Below, piece after piece: positions 37,229-46,490 of a stretch of 64,000 bases of DNA. A program made the translations under genes and the position numbers. Under the pieces are notes generated by a model. It searched no databases, was not told where the DNA came from, and saw nothing but the letters and a program-made list of their open reading frames with translations. Position 1 is the first letter of the stretch, and every line of letters starts with the position of its first letter. The stretch comes from an uncultured Shewanella sp. (lineage in GTDB: Bacteria > Pseudomonadota > Gammaproteobacteria > Enterobacterales > Shewanellaceae): the NCBI RefSeq assembly GCF_947501225.1, contig NZ_CANMUW010000011.1, forward strand, positions 1 to 64,000. Direction: 5' to 3'.

Positions 37229-40200
37229 ATGTTCAAAGCGAGTGAAGTTCTGACTGGTCACTATGACCAAGCTAATCTCGATGAGCTATTTACAGCCATC
37301 ACCAATAACTACATTGTCGATGAAGATGAATATCTATCTGAACTTATCAAGCTCGTTCCTTCGAGTGAAGATGAAATCCAGCGTGTTACCAAACGTGCCC
37401 ATGATTTAGTAGCCAAAGTTCGCCAATATGATAAGAAAGGCTTAATGGTTGGCATCGACGCCTTCCTGCAGCAGTATAGTCTGGACACTCAGGAGGGAAT
37501 TATCCTCATGTGTCTGGCCGAAGCCTTATTACGAATTCCTGACGGCGCAACCGCCGATGCTCTCATCCAGGATAAACTGTCCGGAGCTAAATGGGATGAG
37601 CATATGAGTAAGAGTGACTCTACGCTCGTCAACGCCTCAACCTGGGGGCTGATGTTGACAGGAAAGATCGTCACACTCGATAAAAATATCGATGGTAAAC
37701 CCAGTAACCTTCTCAACCGTCTGGTTAACAAGGTCGGTGAGCCCGTTATCCGCCAGGCGATGCTGGCAGCCATGAAGATAATGGGTAAGCAGTTTGTTTT
37801 AGGTACCAACATCAAAGATGGCCTGAAAAATAGTGAAGCCAACCGTAAGCTAGGCTATACCCACAGCTACGATATGCTCGGCGAAGCGGCACTCACCATG
37901 GTCGATGCTGACAAATATTTCAGCGAGTACTCTGCGGCAATCGCCGCCCTCGGCGAACAAACCTATGACGAGAGCGAGGCGCCACGTCCCACCATCTCCA
38001 TCAAGCTTTCGGCCCTTCATCCCAGGTATGAAGTTGCCAATGAAGACCGTGTAATGAGCGAGCTTTATGACTCCTTAATCAAGCTGATTAAGAAGGGGCG
38101 TGAACTCAATGTCGGAATCTCTATCGATGCCGAAGAGATGGACAGACTGGAACTGCATCTTAAACTGTTCAAGAAACTCTACAACTCCGATGAAGCAAAA
38201 GGCTGGGGACTGTTGGGTATCGTGGTGCAGACCTATGCTAAGCGTGGTCTTCCGGTGCTATGCTGGCTGACACGCCTCGCCAAGGAACAGGGCGATGAGA
38301 TCCCGGTCCGTCTGGTAAAAGGGGCTTATTGGGACAGCGAACTAAAATGGGCTCAACAGGGCGGTGAAGCAGGATACTCACTCTTTACCCGAAAGGCGGG
38401 AACCGATGTCTCCTACCTGGCTGCGGCACGATATGTCTTCTCAGATGCGACCCGCGGCGCTATCTACCCTCAGTTTGCCACCCATAATGCGCAATCTGTT
38501 GCCGCGATTATGGATATGGCCGGCGACCGCCAATATGAGTTCCAGCGCCTGCACGGCATGGGGCAGGAGCTATACGACACATTACTCGCCGAAAGCCCGG
38601 ATACCCGCATCCGTATCTACGCCCCGATCGGTGAACACAAGGAGCTTCTACCCTACCTGGTACGTCGCCTGCTTGAAAATGGTGCTAACACCTCGTTTGT
38701 TCATAAGCTGGTCGACCCTAAGGTTGCCATCGACTCTCTGGTCGTTCATCCGTTAAAAACACTTCATAACTATAAAACCCTATCTAATAATAAGATCGTT
38801 CAACCCGCCGATATTTTTGGCGAAGAGCGTAAGAACTCAAAGGGACTTAACATGAACATCATCTCTGAATCTGAGCCTTTCTTCGCAGCACTGGATAAGT
38901 TTAAAGAGACTCAGTGGAACGTCGGGCCTCTGGTCAACGGCGAACTCTTAAGTGGTGAAACGAAAGAGGTCGTCAGCCCCTTCGATACCACTAAGCTCGT
39001 GGGCAGAGTCGCCTTCGCTAACAACCAGGCCATTGAGAAAGCCTTAGCGAGCGCCGACAGCGCCTTCCCAGCTTGGTGTAACACTCCGGTTGAAGTGCGT
39101 GCTACTGCCCTGCAGAAGCTGGCCGATCTGCTCGAAGAGAATCGCGAAGAGCTTATCGCCCTGTGTACCCGGGAAGCGGGTAAGAGTATTCAGGATGGTA
39201 TCGATGAGGTCCGTGAAGCGGTCGATTTCTGTCGCTACTATGCCGTACAGGCTAAGAAGATGATGGCCAAGCCTGAACTTCTTCCCGGCCCCACCGGTGA
39301 ACTGAACGAACTCTTCCTGCAGGGTCGCGGCATCTTCGTCTGTATCAGCCCCTGGAACTTCCCGCTGGCTATCTTCTTAGGTCAGGTGGCAGCCGCCCTT
39401 GCCGCCGGTAACACGGTTGTGGCAAAGCCTGCCGAACAGACCTCTATAGTCGGTTATCGCGCCGTTCAACTCGCCCATGAAGCGGGGATCCCGAAAGAGG
39501 CACTTCAGTTCCTTCCCGGAACAGGAGCCACTGTCGGCGCGGCTATCACTTCAGATGAACGTATCGGCGGCGTCTGCTTCACAGGCTCTACGGGAACGGC
39601 GAAGCTGATTAACCGCACTCTGGCAAACCGTGAAGGTGCGATCATCCCGCTCATCGCCGAGACCGGCGGTCAAAATGCCATGGTCGTAGACTCGACATCT
39701 CAGCCTGAGCAAGTTGTGCACGATGTTATCGACTCCTCATTTACCAGTGCCGGCCAACGTTGCTCGGCGCTGCGCGTACTCTTCCTTCAGGAAGATATCG
39801 CTGACAAAGTGCTCGATGTGATGAAGGGTGCCATGGAGGAGCTTACCGTTGGCGACCCAAGTTCGGTGAAGACAGATGTCGGCCCGGTTATCGACGCCAC
39901 GGCGCAGGCTAACCTTAATGCACATATCGATCATATCAAACAGGTGGGTACCCTGCTCAAGCAACTTGAGCTGCCAGCCGGCACCAGGAACGGACACTTC
40001 GTTGCCCCGACAGCGGTGGAGATCGACTCCATCAAGGTACTGGAGAAGGAACATTTCGGCCCAATCCTGCATGTGATACGTTACAAGGCCGCCGAGCTGC
40101 AGAAGGTGATCGACGAGATCAACAGCACAGGATTCGGCCTGACGCTAGGTATACACAGCCGTAACGAAGGTCATGCCCTTGAGGTGGCCAACAAGGTTAA

Positions 40201-40408
40201 TGTAGGTAATGTTTACATCAACCGTAACCAGATCGGTGCCGTCGTAGGTGTCCAGCCGTTCGGCGGACAAGGCCTGTCGGGTACAGGTCCTAAGGCCGGT
40301 GGTCCCCACTACCTGACCCGCTTCATCACAGAAAAGACCCGCACCAACAACATCACCGCCATCGGCGGCAATGCGACCCTGCTTTCACTGGGTGACAGTG
40401 AAGAGTAA
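37229..40408 (+). CDS. putA: PutA, bifunctional proline dehydrogenase / P5C dehydrogenase
   Basis: About 1059 aa. Oxidises proline to glutamate in two steps. The FAD-binding PRODH barrel covers ~residues 90-480 (RPTISIKLSALHPRYE, RLVKGAYWDSE) and the NAD-dependent P5CDH domain ~560-1040, with catalytic Cys845 in SAGQRCSALR. It lacks the N-terminal ribbon-helix-helix domain of E. coli PutA (1320 aa), so it cannot autorepress. The start at 37229 (MFKASEVLTG) follows GGAAG; an ATG five codons upstream lacks a ribosome site. A TTGTATACAA palindrome upstream (about 37115-37124) may be a control site. Confidence 0.95.
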   Translation: MFKASEVLTGHYDQANLDELFTAITNNYIVDEDEYLSELIKLVPSSEDEIQRVTKRAHDLVAKVRQYDKKGLMVGIDAFLQQYSLDTQEGIILMCLAEALLRIPDGATADALIQDKLSGAKWDEHMSKSDSTLVNASTWGLMLTGKIVTLDKNIDGKPSNLLNRLVNKVGEPVIRQAMLAAMKIMGKQFVLGTNIKDGLKNSEANRKLGYTHSYDMLGEAALTMVDADKYFSEYSAAIAALGEQTYDESEAPRPTISIKLSALHPRYEVANEDRVMSELYDSLIKLIKKGRELNVGISIDAEEMDRLELHLKLFKKLYNSDEAKGWGLLGIVVQTYAKRGLPVLCWLTRLAKEQGDEIPVRLVKGAYWDSELKWAQQGGEAGYSLFTRKAGTDVSYLAAARYVFSDATRGAIYPQFATHNAQSVAAIMDMAGDRQYEFQRLHGMGQELYDTLLAESPDTRIRIYAPIGEHKELLPYLVRRLLENGANTSFVHKLVDPKVAIDSLVVHPLKTLHNYKTLSNNKIVQPADIFGEERKNSKGLNMNIISESEPFFAALDKFKETQWNVGPLVNGELLSGETKEVVSPFDTTKLVGRVAFANNQAIEKALASADSAFPAWCNTPVEVRATALQKLADLLEENREELIALCTREAGKSIQDGIDEVREAVDFCRYYAVQAKKMMAKPELLPGPTGELNELFLQGRGIFVCISPWNFPLAIFLGQVAAALAAGNTVVAKPAEQTSIVGYRAVQLAHEAGIPKEALQFLPGTGATVGAAITSDERIGGVCFTGSTGTAKLINRTLANREGAIIPLIAETGGQNAMVVDSTSQPEQVVHDVIDSSFTSAGQRCSALRVLFLQEDIADKVLDVMKGAMEELTVGDPSSVKTDVGPVIDATAQANLNAHIDHIKQVGTLLKQLELPAGTRNGHFVAPTAVEIDSIKVLEKEHFGPILHVIRYKAAELQKVIDEINSTGFGLTLGIHSRNEGHALEVANKVNVGNVYINRNQIGAVVGVQPFGGQGLSGTGPKAGGPHYLTRFITEKTRTNNITAIGGNATLLSLGDSEE

Positions 40409-40433
40409 CCACTTTTCATAAACCGGGAACCTA

Positions 40434-40463
40434 AAAACCAGGCCATAGCGCCTGGTTTTTTTC
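40434..40463 (+). terminator. Rho-independent terminator after putA
   Basis: AAAACCAGGC / GCCTGGTTTT 10-bp stem with loop CATAGC, then a T run. Confidence 0.93.
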
Positions 40464-40733
40464 TTATACCAATCAGTATAAAGGTGTGATCGCTCAGCGA
40501 GAGTTTAGCGCTTCTGAGGCAAGGCCACGAGTGAAGAGCATAGTTGTTCTACGTTTAAACTCGTTAACGGAGTATCGGAAGCGCTAAAACTCGCCTTTCA
40601 GGAGTATTTTTGGCTGCCTGCTTCATCAAAGAATAGCTTCACAAGGGATCACCATTGCACCATCTATTCGCCTTGAATTCGTTTGTCAAAAATGACTCTG
40701 AGTAGATCACTTTCTTATACTGATTAGTATTAA
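40464..40733. mobile_element. MITE-like element, ~270 bp, with terminal inverted repeats
   Basis: The left end begins TTATACCAATCAGTATAA; the complement of the right end begins TTAATACTAATCAGTATAA. Similarity continues inward for ~35 bp (both reach GTGATC then CTCAG). An inner inverted repeat TTTAGCGCTTC / GAAGCGCTAAA folds the left half. There is no coding sequence. It starts right at the T run of the putA terminator. Non-autonomous element or old hairpin-type repeat. Confidence 0.75.
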
Positions 40734-40813
40734 ATCTCTCTTGTTTACATGCACAGTAACTATACTCAAGCTATCAACAGCAATATCCCCCTTGTTTACC
40801 GATGGAGAGAATA

Positions 40814-40990
40814 ATGAGTGATGACACTTTAGACCTAGAGCAAGTCAGTGAGATCTTGAATAAATCCCCAGCCACCATAAAACGCTATGCCAGAGAAAAC
40901 CTGCTAACCAACGTAGGCGAGGGTGATGAACTGAAATTTAAAAAAGATGAGGTGATGCGCTACCTGGAGTTCTCCAAGCGACTGGGGTGA
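40814..40990 (+). CDS. Tiny helix-turn-helix DNA-binding protein
   Basis: 58 aa of MerR/excisionase type (LEQVSEILNKSPATIKRYARENLL...FKKDEVMRYLE), barely more than one winged HTH. The ATG at 40814 follows GGAGAG; an in-frame ATG four codons upstream overlaps that site. The last 8 codons including the stop form the first unit of a 37-bp tandem array that continues for eight more copies. Target unknown. Confidence 0.75.
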   Translation: MSDDTLDLEQVSEILNKSPATIKRYARENLLTNVGEGDELKFKKDEVMRYLEFSKRLG

Positions 40991-41299
40991 TACCGAACAT
41001 CGGGAGTTCTCCAAGCGACTGGGGTGATACCTAACATCGGGAGTTCTTCAAGCGGTTGGGGTGATGCCTAACATCGGGAGTTCTCCAAGCGACTGGGGTG
41101 ATGCCTAACATCGGGAGTTCTCCAAGCGATTGGGGTGATGCCTAACATCGGGAGTTCTTCAAGCGATTGGGGGGGTGCCTAACATCGGGAATTCTCCAAG
41201 CGACTGGGGTGATACCTAACATCGGGAGTTCTCCAAGCGACTGGGGTGATACCTAACATCGGGAGTTCTCCAAGCGACTGGGGTGATGCCTAACATCGG
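40967..41299. repeat. Minisatellite: nine 37-bp tandem copies
   Basis: Units begin GAGTTCTCCAAGCGACTGG and start at 40967, 41004, 41041, 41078, 41115, 41152, 41189, 41226 and 41263. Copies differ by 0-6 bases. The first unit is the 3' end of the HTH gene; the array ends 42 bp before the cydC stop codon. Thirty-seven is not a multiple of three, so the gene frame is not kept across units. Confidence 0.97.
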
Positions 41300-41318
41300 G
41301 AGGCATCCTCTCCTCCCG
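41297..41318. repeat. Inverted repeat at the end of the minisatellite
   Basis: CGGGAGG / CCTCCCG 7-bp stem with 8-nt loop, between the repeat array and the cydC stop codon. Without a T run; may still act as the cydDC 3' hairpin. Confidence 0.5.
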
Positions 41319-41341
41319 GGCAAGCCAAAACGAGGTTACAG

Positions 41342-43159
41342 TTAACCTAATTTATGATGCAGGCTCGCATAATACTCATCTGTCGCGAGCAGGCTCTCAT
41401 GGGTGCCACTGGCCTTAAGCTCTCCCCGCTCCATCAGATGGATGCGATCCATCCGGGACATGGCCGTTAACCTGTGGCTTATCATCAACATGGTCTTATC
41501 GGCGGCAAACTCAAACAGCAGGGCTAAGATCTCCCGCTCGGTGCGTTTATCCAGGCCCTCTGTTGGCTCGTCAAGCAGTAACAGAGGCGCATCGCGTAAC
41601 AGGGCTCTGGCAACACCGATACGTCGCTGCTCGCCTCCGGAAAGCTGTCTCCCCCCCTCACCAATCCAGGTATCGAGCGGCTTCTCCCCCTGAGTCAATG
41701 TCGATAACCCCACCTTGTTTAACACCCGGATCAATTTCTCATCATTTATCGCTTGCGCCTCGCGCCTTTCGGCCCGGGTAGATGGTTGCTCAACCGGTTT
41801 CTGAGCCAGGGTAAGGTTACTCCTTAAAGTGCCGCTCAGCAGATAGATCCTCTGACTGATAAGGGTTATCCCCTCTCTCAGTGAGGTTTCACTATAATCG
41901 CCAATGTCCCGTCCACCGACACTGACACTACCCGACGTCGGCTGCCACTGCCTTGTGATGAGTGATAGCAGGCTGGATTTACCACAGCCCGTCTGCCCCA
42001 GTAGCGCAACCTTCTCACCCGCCTTCAGCGACAGGTTTACTCCACGAAGAACACTATGGTCACTGGAGCCATCCTGCTCAAAACCTAGATCCGCAGCACA
42101 GGTTTGATAGCTGAAGAAGATATCTTTAAGCTGCAGCTCTCCCCCGGAGACCTTAACGTCACTATCGGGATTAAACACGATATCCGGCTCCTGCTCTACC
42201 AGCTCATTGACCCGCTTGGCCGCGGTCACACAAGCCGACAGATGTTGAAACGCTCCGGCAATTGGCATCATCATCTCGATACAGGCCATGGTCATAAATA
42301 CCATCATGGCAAGCATTGGGCCGGGTGGCACATGCTCCCCCACACCAGAGGCTGCCATGTAAAGCATGACTATCACGGCAAAGCCATGGCAGAAGATCAG
42401 GCTGGCCTGGCTCAATCCGGTAACATTCGCCATCGCCGACTGGCTATTTAACATGGCCGTCTCGGCCTTAGAGAGTTCGGCCCTGAACCTCTCGCCGGCG
42501 CCAAACAGGGTGATCTCGGCCTGACCCTGAATAAACTCCAGCAGCTGCACCCTGAAGTGTCGCTTACTCTCCAGCTGCGCTATGCCCGGCTTTCTCCCCA
42601 GCCGGTAGAAGATAAAGGGCAGCAGTAGCCACACCGCCAATAGGATCCCACACAGAGTCAGGGCCAGACTCGCATCGAACCAGGCCACAAACAGATACAA
42701 GACGCCCAACATCAACAGCGATGCCGTCATCGGCGTCAGCAGCCTCAGATAGAGATGATCCAGGGTATCGATATCTGCCACTAACCTGTTAAGCAGATCC
42801 CCCTGTCTCAACCCCTGCAGATTCCTGGCACTCAAAGGCAGTAACTTACGCCAGGTCCAGCTTCTGAGCTGAGTCAGCAGCCTGAAGGTCGCCTCATGAG
42901 TCGCCAGACGCTCGCCATAGCGGCTCGCCGTACGGGCAATGGAGAGGAAGCGTACCCCGCCTGCCGGCGTGAAGTAGTTAAAGGCCTGAGCGGTAGCGAC
43001 ACTCAATCCGGCGACTGCGGCGGCGGAGAGGAACCAGCCGGACAGAGATAGCAGCCCGATCCCCGCCATCAGGGTGGTAATGCTCAGAACCAGGCCGGTA
43101 AACATCATCAGCCACTGATGCTTAAACAACTTTATAAAAGGGAGTAGCGCCTTCATCAA
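41342..43159 (-). CDS. cydC: CydC, ABC exporter subunit for cysteine/glutathione
   Basis: 605 aa, inner-membrane half-transporter: six TM helices (~15-310), then an ATPase domain with Walker A GQTGCGKSSLLSL, signature LSGGEQRRIGVARAL and Walker B LLLLDEPTEGLD. With CydD it exports reduced thiols to the periplasm, needed for cytochrome bd assembly. It overlaps cydD by 4 bp. Confidence 0.95.
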   Translation of the reverse strand: MMKALLPFIKLFKHQWLMMFTGLVLSITTLMAGIGLLSLSGWFLSAAAVAGLSVATAQAFNYFTPAGGVRFLSIARTASRYGERLATHEATFRLLTQLRSWTWRKLLPLSARNLQGLRQGDLLNRLVADIDTLDHLYLRLLTPMTASLLMLGVLYLFVAWFDASLALTLCGILLAVWLLLPFIFYRLGRKPGIAQLESKRHFRVQLLEFIQGQAEITLFGAGERFRAELSKAETAMLNSQSAMANVTGLSQASLIFCHGFAVIVMLYMAASGVGEHVPPGPMLAMMVFMTMACIEMMMPIAGAFQHLSACVTAAKRVNELVEQEPDIVFNPDSDVKVSGGELQLKDIFFSYQTCAADLGFEQDGSSDHSVLRGVNLSLKAGEKVALLGQTGCGKSSLLSLITRQWQPTSGSVSVGGRDIGDYSETSLREGITLISQRIYLLSGTLRSNLTLAQKPVEQPSTRAERREAQAINDEKLIRVLNKVGLSTLTQGEKPLDTWIGEGGRQLSGGEQRRIGVARALLRDAPLLLLDEPTEGLDKRTEREILALLFEFAADKTMLMISHRLTAMSRMDRIHLMERGELKASGTHESLLATDEYYASLHHKLG

Positions 43160-44982
43160 TTATGCTCCTCAAGGTTAACCGCTTCATCAGCACTCTCTTC
43201 CTGCATCTGCTTAAACAGTCCCTGACTCCGGCTTAACTCATCGAAATTGCCTCGCTCGATGATCTGTCCGCCATCCAGCACTAAGATACTGTCCATCTGA
43301 TGCAGCTGATCCAGCCTGTGGGTCACCATCAGGCAGGAAGCTCCCGACATCGCCTCTTTAAGCGCAGTCTGTACCGCCTGCTCACTGTGACTATCCAGGC
43401 TCGCCGTCGGTTCATCGAGAATATACAGCGGCGCATTCTGGCCCAGGGCTCTGGCCAGTGCGATACGTTGAGCCTGACCCACCGAGACGCCCGCTTCCTG
43501 CTCGCCTATCGGGTGATCCAGCCCCAAGGGTTGACGCTCGACGAAGTTCAACACCTTAGCCTTCTCAAGCAGGGCCATAACACTTGCATCATCCATATCC
43601 GGCTCCCCCATGGTGACGTTATCGCGAATGGTGCCATGAAACAGCTGGGGATCCTGGCCCAGCCAGGCCAGGTGACGCCGCCAACGAGTCTTATCGAGTT
43701 GATTAAGCTCGACTCCATTAATCTTGAGGCTACCGCGATAGGAGAGGAATCCCAGCAGGGCATTGAGCAAACTGGTTTTACCGGCCCCGCTCGGCCCGAC
43801 CACGGCCATATGCTCACCCGCACTCAGATTGAAATCTATCGGCCCCAACAGCTGAGTACCGTCGGGACTATCGATGCAAAGTGCGCTTGCCCGAATCGAT
43901 ACTCCCCTCCTGAGGCTGTCCTCATCAAGAGATGTAAGCCCTCCTTTACCGGGTGATGAATCACCTTCCAAGCCGGAACCAGGCTCAACCCTGTGATTAA
44001 GCAGTTCCATCAGCGCTTCGGCGGCACCAATCGCCTGTGCCTTAGCGTGGTAGTGGGTGCCCATATCTCTCAGAGGCTGATAAAACTCGGGCGCGAGGAT
44101 CAGCACAAACAGGCCGGTAAACAAACTAAGGCCGGCACCGTAATGGCCGAAGTCCAGATGATCCAGGTAGCTGAAACCAAAGTAAACGGCGAGCACCGCG
44201 ATAGAGACCGCGGCAAAAAACTCCAACACGGCAGAGCTTAGGAACGCCAGCCTGAGTACCGACATGGTTCGTTCGCGAAACTCCTCGGAGGCACTTTCGA
44301 TCGCCCTGCTCTCCGCATCTCCGCGATTGAACAGCTTGATGGTATTCAGTCCCTTCATTCTATCCATGAAGTGTCCGCTGAGTTTAGCCAGAGCACTGAA
44401 GTTTTTACGATTGGCATCGGCGGCCCCCATGCCAACCAGCGCCATAAACATAGGAATGAGTGGTGCCGTCAACAAGAGGATCAGTCCCGCTGCCCAGTTG
44501 ATGGGGAAGACAACCACGAGTATGGTGAGCGGGATAAAGGCCGCCAAAACTATCTGCGGCAGGTAACGGGCATAGAAGTCATGCAGATCTTCCACCTGCT
44601 CTAACACTATACTGGCCCAGCTACCGGCGGGCTTCCCCTTGATAAAAGATGGGCCAAGCTCGGTCAACTTATCCAGCACAGCACCACGAATATGAAGCCT
44701 GAGTCGTCTTCCCGCCTCGAAGCTCACCCTCTCCCTTCCATAGGCCAGTGCCGCCCGAATGAAGATAAGCCCCACCAGACAATAAAACTGGAGGGCAAAC
44801 TGCTCTTTTGGCAACTCAAGAATGATCAGCCCATGCAAGATGGTGGCAATAAGATAAGCCTGCGCCACTAAAGAGAAGCCGGTCAGGAGACCGAATAACA
44901 CAGTCAAATTCAGATAGAAACCACAGGCTTGTTTCTGTTGTTTCAACCAGGATGTGAGCACTTTTTCTAAGGGTTTGTCCAT
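43156..44982 (-). CDS. cydD: CydD, ABC exporter subunit for cysteine/glutathione
   Basis: About 608 aa. TM domain (~20-330) and ATPase domain with Walker A GPSGAGKTSLLNAL, a diverged signature VSVGQAQRIALARAL and Walker B LYILDEPTASLD. The start at 44982 (MDKPLEKVLTSW) follows GGAGAAGC; the frame is open for 40 more codons upstream but without a ribosome site there. No cydAB genes are in the window. An FNR-like box lies ~125 bp upstream. Confidence 0.95.
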   Translation of the reverse strand: MDKPLEKVLTSWLKQQKQACGFYLNLTVLFGLLTGFSLVAQAYLIATILHGLIILELPKEQFALQFYCLVGLIFIRAALAYGRERVSFEAGRRLRLHIRGAVLDKLTELGPSFIKGKPAGSWASIVLEQVEDLHDFYARYLPQIVLAAFIPLTILVVVFPINWAAGLILLLTAPLIPMFMALVGMGAADANRKNFSALAKLSGHFMDRMKGLNTIKLFNRGDAESRAIESASEEFRERTMSVLRLAFLSSAVLEFFAAVSIAVLAVYFGFSYLDHLDFGHYGAGLSLFTGLFVLILAPEFYQPLRDMGTHYHAKAQAIGAAEALMELLNHRVEPGSGLEGDSSPGKGGLTSLDEDSLRRGVSIRASALCIDSPDGTQLLGPIDFNLSAGEHMAVVGPSGAGKTSLLNALLGFLSYRGSLKINGVELNQLDKTRWRRHLAWLGQDPQLFHGTIRDNVTMGEPDMDDASVMALLEKAKVLNFVERQPLGLDHPIGEQEAGVSVGQAQRIALARALGQNAPLYILDEPTASLDSHSEQAVQTALKEAMSGASCLMVTHRLDQLHQMDSILVLDGGQIIERGNFDELSRSQGLFKQMQEESADEAVNLEEHN

Positions 44983-45102
44983 GCTTCTCCGGCAAGGTAG
45001 CGAATTAGGGCTTGAAAAAAGCCATTGGGAAAGATAGGACGCAGTATCGCAGGCATCGATTGAGGAATAAAACGCCGGCCTCGTAAATGTTAACGGATTC
45101 AC

Positions 45103-45126
45103 AAAAATTGAGCTAGATCAATTTTT
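45103..45126. promoter_or_regulatory. FNR/EtrA-like box upstream of cydDC
   Basis: TTGAGCTAGATCAA (45108-45121) matches TTGAT-N4-ATCAA except for one base, and sits in a longer palindrome AAAAATTGA-N6-TCAATTTTT. Its position fits oxygen-responsive control of cydDC. Confidence 0.65.
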
Positions 45127-45255
45127 ACGGGAACTAATTTCTTCCCTCCCTCTGTAAGAGGCACGCCAAAGAGCGACCATTTGTCCCTGTTTAAGCACCG
45201 CCCCGAATCCACCAAGCCACTCCCGCAGGAGAGTACTCATCCAAACCCAATAAAA

Positions 45256-45290
45256 AAGGCCGGTGAGCAACCGCCCGACCGACCCTTTAG
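45256..45290 (-). terminator. Terminator after the DUF3622 gene (minus strand)
   Basis: Read on the minus strand: a GGTCGG-rich arm pairs with ACCGGCC around a short loop, one mismatch or wobble, followed by TTTTTTA. A 14-bp palindrome AGCTGAATTCAGCT (45301-45314) lies between it and the stop codon. Confidence 0.75.
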
Positions 45291-45322
45291 ATAACCCAAA
45301 AGCTGAATTCAGCTGTTATCGC

Positions 45323-45667
45323 TTACTTATCCGATGCGTAGTCGTCGTTATCTTCATCAAAAAAATCATCACTGCCATCGGCAACATCGCGCGCTTCACG
45401 CCATGCATCTGCGGCCAACTCTTTTGCTGCATTAGCCTCGGTACGCTCCTCGCGCTGCTTGGCTTTACGCTCGTTACGCTCCATCAGCTTATCGAGGAAA
45501 GATTTAAGCTCTTTTTCACCCCAAGCTGTCGCTTCCGCTTCAGAGGCAAAACCTGTTTTTCTTTTCGAGACTATGGTCTTTCTTGCTGTCATACGACGGG
45601 TAATTTCAGCGGCCCACACATCTTTGTCTTGTACTATGCGGTAATCGAACTTCTTGGTTTGTGTCAT
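45323..45667 (-). CDS. DUF3622 small protein
   Basis: 114 aa, highly charged: basic N-terminal half (FDYRIVQDKDVWAAEITRRMTARKTIVSKRKTGF), coiled-coil-like middle and very acidic tail (DDFFDEDNDDYASDK). I recognise the DUF3622 family of gammaproteobacteria; function unknown. Single gene. Confidence 0.82.
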   Translation of the reverse strand: MTQTKKFDYRIVQDKDVWAAEITRRMTARKTIVSKRKTGFASEAEATAWGEKELKSFLDKLMERNERKAKQREERTEANAAKELAADAWREARDVADGSDDFFDEDNDDYASDK

Positions 45668-46490
45668 GTCACTTATTTCCTACAGATAGAGTCTTAGCGC
45701 TGCCCCTAAAGGCAAGCGATAAGTAAAAATATTTTTAGCTATGCTAATTACGCTTAATAAACCTGCTCCAACTAACGAGCAGAGTAAAACAGTTGTCGAT
45801 GCCCAAGCCTATGCTTGCCCCTGGAGCCCATCTTCAATCTTTATACTGATTGATATTAGTCGCTTTGCTTTAATTTGATATCCATATAACCAAAAACTCA
45901 CACAGAGAGAGGCCCGGCACACCACTGATGGCCAGGCTATCGGCTATAGGAATTGATTATAGTAAATATGGTAATGAGAAATTTTAACTCTATACCAATA
46001 AAACCTGATACCACTCATCGAGTCACGAAAAGAAAACATAGACTAAAAAGCAAGACCCTGAGCGTTTAGGGCGCGAGAGTAACACGTACAGAGTTTAAAC
46101 AAAATGATTTAACGACCCAACTTTTAATCTATCGCAAAATTCATCACTGAAACTCTACTCCAGGATGATAAAGAGCGGCGACAAGAGAAGCGTCCCCCAA
46201 AAGATGAAACCCGATCCACAGGCTGAATAGATCAACTATGATTAACAGTAATCGGTCGGCCTTTGGCTCATCGAACCGGGGAGCCGCTAAACCAGAGAAC
46301 CATGCAGCTGTGGACAACGGGAATCGCTTAAAACAGGACGTAGCTTGCTAAATATCAGCCAAACTGCCGAATTAATAGCTGGTTATTGTTTATAAATTAG
46401 CGCTTTTGCGGGATATCCTGTAAGCTGCACGCCCGCCAGAATCGCTGGCTTCATAAAACCGCTGCATTATTAGCGTCAAGAGACCAATCT
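45668..46490. other. 822-bp gene-free stretch before the RhlE-like helicase
   Basis: No supported gene. It holds a solitary TTATACTGATTGATATTA (45842-45859), 16 of 18 bases like the right end of the MITE at 40464-40733, and probably a long leader of the helicase gene, as cold-inducible helicases often have. A 37-codon open frame at 46238-46351 lacks a ribosome site. Confidence 0.5.

Noticed and set aside
40967..41299. CRISPR-like array
   Set aside because: Units are contiguous with no unique spacers, and the first unit is part of a gene; it is a minisatellite.
46238..46351. 37-codon open frame before the RhlE-like gene
   Set aside because: No ribosome site, short enough to be chance.
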